Source of the DNA: Terebella lapidaria
Lineage: Eukaryota; Annelida; Polychaeta; Terebellida; Terebellidae
Assembly: GCA_949152475.1 (NCBI GenBank)
Contig: OX424567.1
Coordinates: 21,477,402 to 21,541,401 of the forward strand
Length of the DNA: 64,000 nt
Direction of reading: 5' to 3'
Below, piece by piece: positions 35,024 through 46,774 of the stretch. Positions within the stretch are counted from its first letter, which is position 1. Each line of letters opens with the position of its first letter. The translations under genes were made by a program, and so were the position numbers. Under the pieces are notes generated by a model. It made no database searches and was not told where the DNA came from. It saw nothing but the letters and a program-made list of their open reading frames with translations.

Positions 35024-35214
35024 ACTGCAAAACGACTAATTTTGGAGGATGATTTATTTGGCGGATTTGGCGGTAGGGGAAAAAAACCCAAATTAACTAG
35101 ATATATGTTGAGATATATTTGTGGTTCTGAAACCGCCAAATTAAATCTCCGACAAATAACGTGGGGCTCACAACCGCCAAATTTTCTGGTTGCCAAATTT
35201 AGTCGTTTTACAGT
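35024..35214. mobile_element. MITE with ACTG(C/T)AAAACGACTAA inverted ends
   Basis: About 191 bp between HUS1 and HAT1. ACTGCAAAACGACTAATTTT at the left recurs inverted as AAATTTAGTCGTTTTACAGT at the right, and inner GGCGG/CCGCC-A/T-rich segments also pair. It carries no gene. The rest of 34704-35489 holds nothing I can identify. Confidence 0.7.
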
Positions 35215-35489
35215 GAATCAGCTATTAAGTGAAATGGCACAAAAGTGGCAGAACATATTTAACTACAAAATTTCCTGTATTTTTCAGGATTTATTTTTGG
35301 CAGCAAATTCGGTCGAATCAAAGTTTCTAACTGAACAAATGTTTACATGGCTCGAACTTCCAAATGAATGCAGTGCAATGCGTGTCTATGCAAATATCAT
35401 TGTTCCTGCAAAGTACATTTTGTACATCAATGGTAATGCTGGTCTCATGATCAAACCTGTTTGTGCATGAAATGTATGGAATTTTTCCT

Positions 35490-35840
35490 TTTATTACATC
35501 AAATTATACATGGTGGTTGAACAGGTAATATCTCCTTAAAGCTGTAAATCAAATGCAAATTCTGGGTACAAAGATTCATGCACAACCAAATGACAAGTAC
35601 AATTTTCCAAGCTAACTTCAGTCTGCAACAGTCGCACACATTTACATCAAAGTACAAAACACACTGACATCACCTATATAGATTTAACAGATCATTCACC
35701 GTTCGTCCATTTCTCATCAAATGCTTTCCACCATTTACACTTGAACAAAATACATTCACATATCAAAATAACGTTTTTTATCATTCACACCAGGAACAAG
35801 CACGTACACACGAAGCCCTCGACTTGAATCACAGCACAAC
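35490..35840 (-). other. HAT1: Probable HAT1 3' UTR
   Basis: Runs from the HAT1 stop (35841-35843) to a minus-strand AATAAA at 35490-35495, giving roughly 350 nt. No other exon or frame of note. Confidence 0.5.
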
Positions 35841-38800
35841 TCAGTCCAAGTGCGCAGCGAGGCGCTCAATAACAGCTTTGTATTCTGTCGTGATTTCCTC
35901 GTACTGTTTATCGAGATATTCCATACGTTGCTCTGCAGAGAGATTGTTGAGGGTCGCCGCCAGCTCGTTGGGATTCAACGCCCGCTGGAGTTTTTCGAAG
36001 TCTCGCCCATTTTTCTGAACATGAAAGCATAAAACAATTGATAAACTGTACACGTCTAGATCAAATAAAGTAAAGATTGATCACAAACATTTATAAACAA
36101 CCTATAAAAACTTCAGTACACAATTGCACAAGAACCCAAGTCAATTTCCGACATTTATTAATACACAGGAATAACCATAGCTGAAGTTTCACCTGGAAGG
36201 GTATGTTGAGTCGTTTCTTGACATCCAATCTGTACTGCCGATATTCCTCGCCATTACTTGGATTTGTGCACTTTAGCCGCAACAACTCATAGATTCTACG
36301 TGCCTGCTTCTGTAACATAATTTATAGTCAATGACAATGCAGCCAAATAACTAAAAGCTCATGCTGGCAGAAATCAGCACTGTTTTATTATGATATGACA
36401 ACAGTACCAAAGTTATCATTTTGATACCCTAGTTTTGTTCAGAACATATTTCCATGTCTATTTCATAATATTTTACATGTATGGTTCACAAACTGAACAT
36501 TCATTATCGATATTGTATTGAATTTACTATCATCCCTTCCACAATGCTAATTTAGGTTTTGTAGAGGCCCCATTTACATACGTGTGGCATAGAACTCACC
36601 CAGCAGTAGCTACAAGTACAATGCCTACCCTGTTAATGAGGTTTTTCTCACGGGCCTCCCTCGCCATTTCGTCTGAGAACCCCTGCATGAGTTTGTCAGG
36701 GTGGTAACTCGGCAGCCGTGCACAGTTCTTGGCATCAACGAAATCACGCACGCGCTGGAAGTTCTCTGAAGGGTCCTCGACTGGTAAAGCAAGGAATATG
36801 GTTTGTTGAATTCCAACAGTGTTAAAATAAAATTTATTACTTCCAACAAGCTGTAAGCACTCTTTCTGTATTATTAACATGTTAAAGCTATTCGTTCATT
36901 GCCAGCTTGGCATGAACAACATCATACAAGGTGAATTGCATTCAGAAGCCTACCAGTAATGTCTAGAATGTTGGTTTTTTGGAAACAGTCGTTGTAGAAA
37001 GTCTGAATCAGTGTCGCTCCGTGACCTTGTTTCTGGAAAGGTGGCATCACCAACACCTGGCTGTGAACAGAGATAAAAAGTATTCTTTCTGATGCAAAAC
37101 AATTTAACATGCACAACTTGTACAGATCCCTCAATAACTTCTCATTACTGTGAAGACGAATATTTGCGGTCGATTTATTTTGCGTCTTTTTTAAATGCAA
37201 AATAAAATCGCCCACAACTATTTGTATTACATATACATAATACCAGAAACCTATAAGAGACTCTCTTATGGGTTTCTGATAATACACGAGAGCTGAAATC
37301 TCCGCAAATATTTGTTTTCATTCTACAGTATATTACCTTATCCGGGGGCGTATTTTCTCTGGGTAGGCATAGTAGTTGTACACAGTCATGTAACCGGCAG
37401 TGGCATACATCACCCGGTCATCTGTTTTATATTTCTCAAATCTGAAAGTACGATTGATGCAATGTATGTCCGCAATGGGAAAATGGGTTAGAAACAAAGC
37501 TTAACTTCAGAATATTTACATGTCAGAGCTGGGAATTCAAGTTGGTTTTGAATTTAATTTTATCATTTTAGAAGAAAAAGTTTCTGAAAAGTGAAGCTTT
37601 TTCAAGAGAATAAGGCTCCTAGAGTTGCAAATCTTAGCAGTATTAGTACTCTGACAAGACATTCAAAGAAATGTGAACTTACAGCAGATAGTAATCCCAT
37701 CGCTCGTCATCTGTATCGATGTAGGATGCTGCGTCCACGTAGAACAGAAGGAAAGGTTGCAGTCTTTCATGAAAGTCTCGGAAACCTGGCTCTTCAATTG
37801 TCGCCTTGTAGACTTCAAACTGGCGCTCTGTGCCATCTGGTTCATGGGGGAACAAGAAGAAAGTCCTTGAATACTAGTATATACATTCTTCGAGGAATAT
37901 ATTTGCATTTCTAATTCATATTTGATGTTTCTATGATTCTGTCCTTGCCCTATATTGGAACATTATACACAGCATTTAATTCTCAAAATTTCCTATAATT
38001 TTTACCTTTGTTGACAGTGTAGCAATGTACGAGTTGACCGTAAGGTTTGAAGCTAGCATCCTTTGCCAGACATGAAGCGAAGAGCTCTGTATTTGTCAAG
38101 AAGCCAGGCTGGAATTTACTGGCTAGCACTGCTGCTATATCATCAGCCTGAAATAACATGTACACAAGAAAAAAATTAAGTTATCTGTTCAATGTCTTTT
38201 AAACAATATACTAGTTTTTCTGAAGTGTAAATTATGAATATGACCTCCTCAGATAAGACCCTCCTCTATAAAGACATTCCCTATGGTGCTAGGATGACTT
38301 TAATATGTAAATGAACCCCTCAAATAAGACCCCCCTTAGATAGGACCTCAATATTGGGGCAGAAGGGTAGGTTTTATCTGAGTGGGACCACTGCATTATG
38401 AATAGAAAACAGTATCAAAGCTGTTAGGCTGTGTGACACATACCTGTACACCATCATAGTCCTGTGGCGATATTTTCTCCGAGTATTTGATGTTGATACA
38501 AGTTGTCAGTCGTGCTGCGGTACAGCTGATTTCGACGCTCAGGTCTTTATAGCCGAATATACTCTCACTGCTCGAATGTACAACCGTTCAACACATATAT
38601 ACTAAAGTGCTCTATAAAACATCCGCTTCTTCCGAAAATTTCTGCAAATTGGTACTATGTAGTTTATAACATAAGGAAGCATCATGCACAAACCTTTCAC
38701 CAAATATTTGGTGGCACATGTCCGGTCCAAAACTCTTGGCATCGTCTGTCAAATCTGCCGCTTCTCGCACTACAAAAATCACAAACGGATATTTGTGTTA

Positions 38801-41800
38801 AATGATTGAGACAGAAAATATTGAATGTTTTTGCATTACATGTATTTATATGTGGTGACTCACCAAGTCTGAACTTGACAACATCGTTGGCATTACACTT
38901 GAACCCTTCAAACTTGTTGGCAGCTATGGACAGCCCATTGGTAACTGGAAAATCAATTATAGATTTATTGATTTTCATAAATGACACCACATCCATTCTA
39001 ATTGACAGCATTTGTTCTGATTTATCATGATTCTGAGGCATTGGACTGTGCTACGAATGGTTTTGAGAAGCAATCAATACTGATTGATAAGTCAATTTGT
39101 TTTTTCAACCAAAGATTGATGGTGACATCTAAGGCAGGATGGAAGGATCCACAACAGCAGAAAATAATGCCGCGAACATGAGCATCACTGAATGAATTCG
39201 TAACCCTGGCCTATACATGTATAACATTTGCGGAAGCACATGTAGGAAACATAGTATAGGGCAATCTTCGATCACCATGTTTATTATAATATACCCAATA
39301 AGTCCACCATGTGACTAAATGCGGTATTCAATCGAATCAATTTTTTTTATTATTTCCACAAGCAAAGTAATACAAAGTAGGAATGAAAAGGAAATATAAC
39401 AGCTACTGAGAGGTGACATGGCCATTGGCTATTTCTCAAAGAATCTGAATCTGCTTTAGTTCACTAAGTTAAAGGGGGAGTTCCGGTATAAAAGGCAGAG
39501 GGCAGTACTGTGCACATTCCATAATCTGTGGCTCAGAGATGCAGTGAACATGCAGAACAATGTTTGGCAAATAACTCTTTCAATAGGTCATATTCATAAT
39601 CACATTTTTGCAAGGTATCTCACTTTAGGTCAACAATTTCAAATTTGTTTTTGGTCAGAACATCCACTCTCTATTTGTGTTGAAAATAGACCATAAAATT
39701 TTGAAGCTGCAGATAATTCAAACCCGGTACCTGATGATGTTTCTAAACGCTCAGCCAATCAGATTCCTACAAGGCACCAGCCAGCCCAGTAGAAACTTGT
39801 TTATAAACAGAACCACATGCTATGAATGCTATTGCTGCTGACTGTACTAGCATGTGAGAGGGAGAGTACACACTGTACGCTGTCAGGCAGTTAGCAGATC
39901 CAGCCGCGGGCAAAGCTGCCTTGTCCACTATCAGCCTGGCTGTTGGGTTGTTTTTAAATCCTGCTCCAGTCACTCAAATCTCCGGCCAGCAATATGCAAT
40001 TAGGCCCCTCCCACAAAACCACCCGGTTTCAAATCTCCGTCTTCAAGCGCAATCTACTCTAAGCAACTAGATTCGGAGGGTCACGATACGATACTTACCT
40101 AGCACTATTCATGGGCAGGGCCCCCATATTCAACCACATGCTAAAATGTTTCAGTCTAAGATTTGGCGCCAAAAGTCTCAGATGGGAATACTTCCAGCAC
40201 TAAGACATTTTTTGAGTCTGAGTATTAGATGGTAGCAAAAAACATGTTTTTGATCTCAGATACTGTCCATTCATTACTCAAGTGTGTGTGACATGTAGAT
40301 ATGGTATATGGCATATCGATACTTCACATGATGATACGATACGCATATTGTCAGATCAGGTATCGCAAAATATATACTATCGATGCATCGTCATTGATGT
40401 ATCGTGACAGCCCTAGACAATCTAGTAGACTAGTAGTTACACAAGTCAACAAAAATTGGCCAATTGCTTCATCCCACATGTCGGCCCCATAGATGAAGTC
40501 CAAGACTGACGGTACCAGCAGATGAGTAGATGGTGAGTGATTGAATTTTGTATGATATGCATATGACACTGTTTTGAGTGTGAGATGGGTTCATCTCAGC
40601 ACGAGTCTCCGAATCTGGACCAAGACTTTAGGCAAGGCCCAGATGTGGTGTATGGAAATAAAAAACCCATCTTGTGGAGCACATGTCATGTAGAATAAAG
40701 TGCCACTCTGGGCAAATGTGGGTTTTGCGTGTATCAATGTTCGCGTTTTCAACATCTCAACATGTTCGCGTGGATTTAAGTTCGTGACTGTTGTGAATGG
40801 TCGGCCCCCGGCCCCGATTGAATAACCGTGTATTCGCGTGTATTTATTTGTGCGTTTTTTTTTCAAACGCGAAATTAATACATCGCGAAATTTCATACGT
40901 TTACAATATCTACACCATGCAACCAGTTTTGAACCGATCACATCTAGGGCTGATACGAGTAGAGATTTTCGCAACCGAGTACTCGGCAATGTGTAACCGG
41001 TTACTAACCAGTTACTCGTTATATTGCAATACCCCTTGAGACTCAAGTTTGGGAAGATTTCAATGTAGTAGTCGTATACATAAACATGCTTATCATGGGT
41101 CTGAAATCACCTATACTATTGCCAAGACATCGAAAATTCTAAATAAGCACACGTCTGATCATCTGGCAACAAACGCTGCAAACAATTACATTAAATGTTG
41201 CACGCAGTCTCATGATCAATTGATAACATAACTATGAAAGTTGACAAAACAATGGAACTCACACATGCTGAACTGATGTAGAGGCATAAATTACAATGAC
41301 GGCATGAAAAAGAAACATTACATGCCCAAAAACGAGAACAAAAGATCAGAATTACTGGAGAATGTATTGGTTTTTTATCACTTCTTGAAATTCACGAGTA
41401 ACCGGTTAGCCAATTCCTAACCGGTTAGAAGTACTCGCCTACTCGTATACGAGCCATCTGTCCTAAATTCGCCGCATCCCAAAATTCGCCAGTTGACTCG
41501 ATATTATCAGCACTTAGAAGCTCGTTTTGTGGAAAATAAATTACTGGAACAAAGATTGAATATCAGAGCCTCGATTGACGATCGAACTTGTTAGTTTCAT
41601 TTACATTACAAGGCCTGAAATCCACGTTGGCGAATTTGGGAATACGGCGAATTTAGGACGGAAGGCTCGTAAGCCCTACAAATTATACAGCGGTGGTATT
41701 TAGCGTCGCAAAAATATCATCAAAAATCGGTGTAAACAAGTTATAAATCAGAGTAGAGGTCTCATATTGCCCACTTTATTTTGTTCAACCAACTCCATAT

Positions 41801-43290
41801 GCATACAGCTAGCTCAAAATATGACCTTTGACCTTAAATATCGTCAATGAAAACAGTCAACAAGTGGTCAAGTGTCATATTTAGGGCTACCGTACTGACG
41901 CGCATAGAGGCGCATGCGCCTATAAACGGATTTTCGCATCTTGAGAGAGGTTTTGAAAAATATTTTTATTCACATAGATGCGCCTATATCCGGATATAGG
42001 CGCACCCCAATATTCACATTCAGACGCACCCCAATATTCACATAGAGGCATATCCCAATATTCACGTACAGGCGCACTCAAGTTTCACTTATTGGTCCTG
42101 TGTTTGCATATAAATATTATTAGTGTACAAATCTCACGAAAACCTTTAGTTGAAAGGTATCACGAGATCACCACGTGCATTGACCATCAAAACAACGGAG
42201 GACAAGGTGTTTTTACGGAGATGGATCAGGTGGATGGTTTTGCATAGGCCCCATTTTGTGTTGGGAGTCATTGAGGTGGAGCATGGGTGGAGAGAGAGGT
42301 CGACCCTGCAGTATATATATACTGAATGAACATGTGACTGGATTTGTGGCGGGTTTCTGGCTTGTGTTGAGGTGGTGATGGTGTGTGTTGTAGGCCTCCT
42401 TCTGCTGATGCAGTACAATTGTTCTACCATCCGTTTTTACGCACACCTACATGTATAGGCCTACAGCGCTTTTTCATTAACGTGAAACGTGCCTATTGGG
42501 GGCCTTCTAGGGTAGACATGTACCTCCCCCCTCACACCCTACAGCCCTATGCAGTATATCAACAGACAAATTCGAGTTCCATATGGCGTGTACTTTAAAT
42601 TTCTTCCAAGAAAGTGAACAAAACACACGTTGCGTGGTAATAGACTACCTCATATATAGGCGCATGCGCCTCTAACTGGATAATGGTTTTGGGTGGCGAA
42701 AATGTCAACTGCTTCTCATACTGGCGCATGCGCCTCTATCCGGATATAGGCGCATGCTTACTTATAGGCGCATGCGCCTCTATGCACGTCAATACGGTAC
42801 ATACAACTGCCACTTCAAATCTGAGTGCGAGCTGGGTTTCCCCGCACATATAATGGGAGAATTATTAGAAATTTGGCAAGTGCCGATGTCAACCATGATG
42901 TCAACTAGAATTTGAAATACGTGTCGTGGTCAAAGAATTGACCTTACGACGGTGTATGCTGTGAGTTGTTTGTCCGATGGGATTACTATTGTTCGGGAAT
43001 ATTTGCCCGAGGTGTACGCTTCACAGAAAAGGTGTTCAACCATGACAGTCGTAAGGTCAATTGCGACTGATTTTTGTTGACGAGTTCAGAAAATCCGCTG
43101 AGTTGAAATGGTTGATGGACTCGACCAGTCGATGCATCGTGACATGACAAAAATTCCCAGTATAAATCGAACAAGCAGGTTGGGGCATTGAATCGATCTT
43201 TGATTCCAAGTGCAAGAATACATAGTGCAACTGGGGGTGTTGAATTTACAAAAATACATCACACGTCGTTTTGACAGCCATACCCGCCAT
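35841..43290 (-). CDS. HAT1: Histone acetyltransferase 1, type B (11 exons, 412 aa)
   Basis: HAT1 acetylates newly made histone H4 at K5 and K12 with acetyl-CoA, partnered by RBBP7-type chaperones. Exons in transcript order: 43284-43290, 38864-38944, 38694-38769, 38444-38567, 38006-38147, 37683-37836, 37337-37441, 36954-37060, 36629-36780, 36193-36309, 35841-36014 (1239 nt, phase closed). The acetyl-CoA motif is QKQGHGA in exon 8. DITVEDPSENF keeps the acidic residue aligned with the catalytic Glu of human HAT1. Strong family matches include RPRISQVLVMPPF, AGYMTVYNYYAYPE, DERWDYY and KLMQGF. Human HAT1 is 419 aa. Exon 1 is the least certain: ATGGCGG then donor GTATGG, giving MAV, chosen because exon 2 needs one carried base. 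It leaves a 4.3-kb first intron filled with transposons. Confidence 0.94.
38240..38393. mobile_element. MITE of the CAGATAAGACC family in a HAT1 intron
   Basis: About 155 bp. CCTCAGATAAGACC at the left pairs with TTTTATCTGAGTGGGACCACTG at the right. It shares ends and inner words (TAAATGAACCCCTC, TGGTGCTAGGATGAC-like) with 49907-50093. The left end is slightly shortened. Confidence 0.65.
40077..40416. mobile_element. hAT-like non-autonomous element (tentative)
   Basis: The right end ATCGTGACAGCCCTAG with repeated CGATGCATCG words is a style common in hAT-derived elements. The left end GGGTCACGATACGATAC is a partial inverted match. No 8-bp target duplication was recognised, so the limits are approximate. 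It lies in HAT1 intron 1. Confidence 0.35.
40945..41678. mobile_element. hAT-like TIR element interrupted by a MITE
   Basis: The left end TAGGGCTGATACGAGTAG pairs with the right end once 41450-41669 is set aside (CTACTCGTATA and AAGCCCTA on the two sides). Inside each end, TAACCGGTTA words recur in inverted orientation (41000-41030 and 41396-41430). Without the insert the element is about 512 bp. No coding capacity. It lies in HAT1 intron 1. Confidence 0.7.
41450..41669. mobile_element. MITE with CGAGCC...CCTAAATTCGCC ends, copy 2, nested in an older element
   Basis: 220 bp, the same family as 29976-30190 but better preserved. The left end CGAGCCATCTGTCCTAAATT pairs with AATTTAGGACGGAAGGCTCG on the right. 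It is flanked by TA on both sides. It interrupts the right inverted end of the element at 40945-41678, which dates it as younger and fixes its borders. Confidence 0.85.
41888..42799. mobile_element. Non-autonomous TIR element rich in AGGCGCATGCGCCT palindromes
   Basis: About 912 bp. TACCGTACTGACGCGCATAG followed by AGGCGCATGCGCCTATA at the left is matched inverted at the right with only two changes over 37 bp. The self-complementary word GGCGCATGCGCC appears repeatedly near both ends, with TATCCGGATA as another palindrome. Inside the left end, CACCCCAATATTCACAT-like units repeat three to four times. No coding frame of note. Family unknown. Confidence 0.8.
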
Positions 43291-43774
43291 TTTGAGTTCC
43301 GCGGTAAAGTGATTGCGCATGCTCAACAAGTTTTTAAAATTCAGCTACGCACTCGGAACGTATCTCTACATGTACCGGTACATGAATGTGAACGGAACCA
43401 AATGTTCTCATGGAAAATCAGTTTTATATGTTGTGAATAATTTTTTTCAATTCCAGATTCAGTCGTATCCAGAACCCTTTTTGAGAAAACCCATACATCA
43501 GGGGCATATATTCAATATACAACAGACAAAACTGGTCAAAACACTTGTTCTGGTCTCTAGGGTGGCTGCTATATCGGGACTACAGGAGGTGAACGGTAAC
43601 CATGGTATCCTCCAGTTTTCGAGCAACACTGATTATTTACGTTGGTTATATATCAGTGTGCAAAATAAGCGTTTGTATTTCTCGACAAGGAACAACCAGG
43701 GGCGGATCCAGGATTTTTGAATAGGGGGGGTGCTCTTCTTAAATGTACGTAATCTTGAAAAAGTGTGAGCGAGC

Positions 43775-44150
43775 GTAGCGAGCGAAGCCTTATGCGGTCT
43801 GGGGGTTTGGGGGGCGCCGTGAGCCCGCCGATAATTTTTTGGAATTTAGTGTCTCTGAGATGGTTTCTAAGGTGTATTTACAACTGTACCTTGTGAAATC
43901 ACTAAGTAGATTTTCACTTTAGGAGTCTGTTTTTGTTGTGAATGGAGGATACATCACTGACTAGCGAGTGAAGCCTTATGCGGTCTGGGGGTTCGGGCCG
44001 TACGCCCCCGAAATATTTTTTTAATTTAGTTTCTCGGAGATGGTTTCTAAGGTGTATTTTACAACTGAACCTTGTGAAATCAATAAGTAGAATTTTACTT
44101 TAGAAGTCTGCTTAGTTCTGTTGTAAATGAAGGATAGATTTTCAAAGAAA
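43775..44150. repeat. Two tandem copies of a ~186-bp unit
   Basis: AAGCCTTATGCGGTCTGGGGG occurs at 43785 and again at 43971, each followed by the same GAGATGGTTTCTAAGGTGTA and CCTTGTGAAATCA blocks. Spacing is 186 bp, with moderate divergence. The unit starts just after the GGGGCGGATCCAGGATTTTT word and may be part of one transposon tail. Confidence 0.75.
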
Positions 44151-44644
44151 GGAAGGTCTGATAGTCCTACCATTCTAAGGCTGTTTTAAGGTTCTTATGC
44201 ACCAGACATGGTGATGGTCAATCATTTAATAATAAAGATAAGATCTTCCAAGCTATGCTGACATCCAGAATTATATCCAGATTTATAAAGAACCCTGTCT
44301 GTAACAAATAAAAAAAATAAACTAGACGCTTCCGGTCGCCTACGACCGCTTGGGTGTATCCCCCGTAGCCCTATCATCCCTGTTGCCCCAAATATATTAA
44401 TGATAAGTGTGAAAAACTAGAGCAAGGGCTAAAAAAGTTTACCACAGAAATGTAAAATCTTAAGCCACAACTGTTTTGTTTTCTACCAAAATTGCTGCAT
44501 TGATCTTTCAAGATTTATTGTAGGTCGAATTCAACATCACCACTCAAACCACTGCATATGAATTTCCATTTCGACATGTTCGATAAAATAACTAAATTAC
44601 AGCCAGATCAAACTTTTCACCTAAGTTTCTAAGTACCTTTACCT

Positions 44645-44890
44645 CGTTATGAGTATATTTCAACTCATAATATGTGTCAAACGTGGTTTCAAGTTGAAAT
44701 TCAAACTAAAAGTTGACCAAAACTGCATTTCAAGAAGACGACATTGGAGTCAAATCGAATTTTTCACCATAAGTTATATTTCAACTCATAATATGTGCCA
44801 AACTTGGTTTCAGGTTGAAATTCAAAGTAAAAGTTGACCAAAACTGCATTTCAAGATGACAAAATTGGAGCCAGATCAATGTTTTCACAA
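44645..44890. repeat. Two tandem copies of a 121-bp unit
   Basis: ATATTTCAACTCATAATATG occurs at 44655 and 44776, with matching blocks (GTTGACCAAAACTGCATTTC) at the same spacing. About 90% alike by eye. No coding meaning. Confidence 0.8.
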
Positions 44891-44944
44891 AAAGGTCTAT
44901 TTTCACCCCAATGTTCCAAATTAGATTTGAATGTGAAATTCCAA

Positions 44945-45440
44945 TTACCTGGTTCAGCTCAATGATAAATGTTCCTTGTCTTGATTATTTTTTATTATGG
45001 TCAATAATAGACTTAACAAGTAAAAATAATGTTAATGTTTTCGGTTACACCCAGAAATCTCTACTGGACAAAACCTTTACCTTGTTGAGCTCAATAATAA
45101 ATGTTTCTCGTCTTAACTATTATTATTGAGGTCAATGATAGATTTAACTGGCAAAAATAATGTTAACTTATTTGGTTACAGCCATAAAATCTCAACTGGA
45201 CAGAACCTTTACCTTGTTGAGCCCAATAATAAATATTTCTTGTCTTAACTATTCTTATTGTGGTCAGTAATAGACTTAACTAGTAATAATAAGGTTAACT
45301 TATTCGGTTGCACTCATGAAATCTGTACTGGACAAAACCTTCACCTTGTTGAGCTTAATAATAAATGTTTCTCATCTTAACTATTTAAATTGTGGTCAAT
45401 AATAGACCTAACTAGTAAAATTAAGGTTAACTTATTCGAT
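44945..45440. repeat. 132-bp minisatellite, about 3.7 copies
   Basis: Anchors CT(T/G)GTT(G/C)AGC recur at 44949, 45081, 45213 and 45345, exactly 132 bp apart. Each is followed by AATAATAAATGTTTCT-like and GTCAATAATAGACTTAAC-like blocks. Copies differ by point changes, so the array is not new. Confidence 0.85.
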
Positions 45441-46774
45441 AATATCGATCTGTTTTCACTAAAAACATCAGTTCTCTATTCTGAACAAGAATCCAGTGAT
45501 ATTTGTTTTCCTAGTACAGGGTATTGGATTGATCACAGATGTTCAAGTCGGTATTTTAATGGTTGTAATAAGTTAGTCCGTTAACTAGTTAATATTTATT
45601 CAATCATTCTGAAAAACGACAGGTTTCGTGTGAGGGTCTTTCTCTCCGAGTCTGTGCGATTTCATCAAAATTCATTGAAAACTCCCATCTGTAGAGCGTT
45701 CACAAGCCATGTGTGTTAAACAGGCTAATTTGAGCACCTACGGTGTCGCCAATCGGCCAATTTGGTTGCTATGGTACCAAAATCGATTGGTGTCGGGATC
45801 TTACCATAAGATGTGTCTGTATGAAAAATTATCAGAATCTGTTAAGATTTGCAACATGTAGAGCGTTCACAAGAAAGTGTCTGCGACGCGGACGTGGCGG
45901 CGGCACAACGAAGACAAATCCATAGTATCCGCCGAACGTTCGGGGAATACAAAAGTATCCCCTGTGTATATTCAATGACAGTTTCAGTATGAAGTCAAGT
46001 GTGTCGGACTAGATTTATTATTGGAGGGGGTGGGGTGGGTGGCAAGCTGGTTAGAGGAGTCAAGCGACCGAGCGAAGTAAGGTGGATAGGTGGTAGCTTA
46101 CACGGCGTGGGGTCTGGGGCCCGCTCAAGGGCCCCAGAAGCCAGAGCTTTTTTCATGTTCTGTGGTTGATTCTGAGCTCTCTCTGGCTCTGATTGAGTAT
46201 TTTTCATTCCACACATGCATGTAAATATTGCTGGTATTTAAATTTATTTATCCCAAAACTACTCATTGTCACTTTACATATCATATGTCATATAACTTGA
46301 AGAACTCATGGTTAATGACACTCAATTGCATAATTATTGACCAACGAATGTTAGGCCTATGTAACGCTGTAATGCACCTTAACATATTTCTGAGTCACAG
46401 ATTTTTTTGTTGAAAATATATTGTGGGGCTCGTTCCTTTGATAAAGATCATATCATCCGTGGTTGTTAGGGGCCTGCATGCCATCAATAATATATAATTT
46501 TACCAATTTTACATCAAGGCTGTGAGTATGCACTTGCAACCAAGGCTGCTAAGGACTGTTTTTAAGGAATGGTTGCTATGGTGCATGTCCTACTATATCA
46601 TGGTATAAACGATTCATATCCACAATTCTTGTGAACAAAAATTTATGATCTCATATGCGAATGAATATAAGTCAGAGTATGAGTCAGAATAACCCTTCTA
46701 GGTCACTAATAGTTATTAATAGAAACATATATATCCTAATGTGACGACATGATTTCAAGTACTAGTTGCATGCG

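Noticed and set aside
38864-39041. HAT1 start at an ATG at 39041 reading through into exon 2
   Set aside because: The frame is open, but the added residues have no family similarity and a good acceptor (TTTTCCAG) sits at the exon edge. The 7-nt exon gives a better length and start. Kept only as an alternative.
40077-40140. Candidate HAT1 first exon ATGAATAGTGCTAG followed by GTAAGT on minus
   Set aside because: It carries two bases where exon 2 needs one, and joining it would meet a stop. It also lies in a hAT-like repeat end.
44319-44380. CCGGTCGCCTACGACCG-containing segment as a tRNA or structured RNA
   Set aside because: A short hairpin only. No cloverleaf, no box A/B pair that I can recognise.
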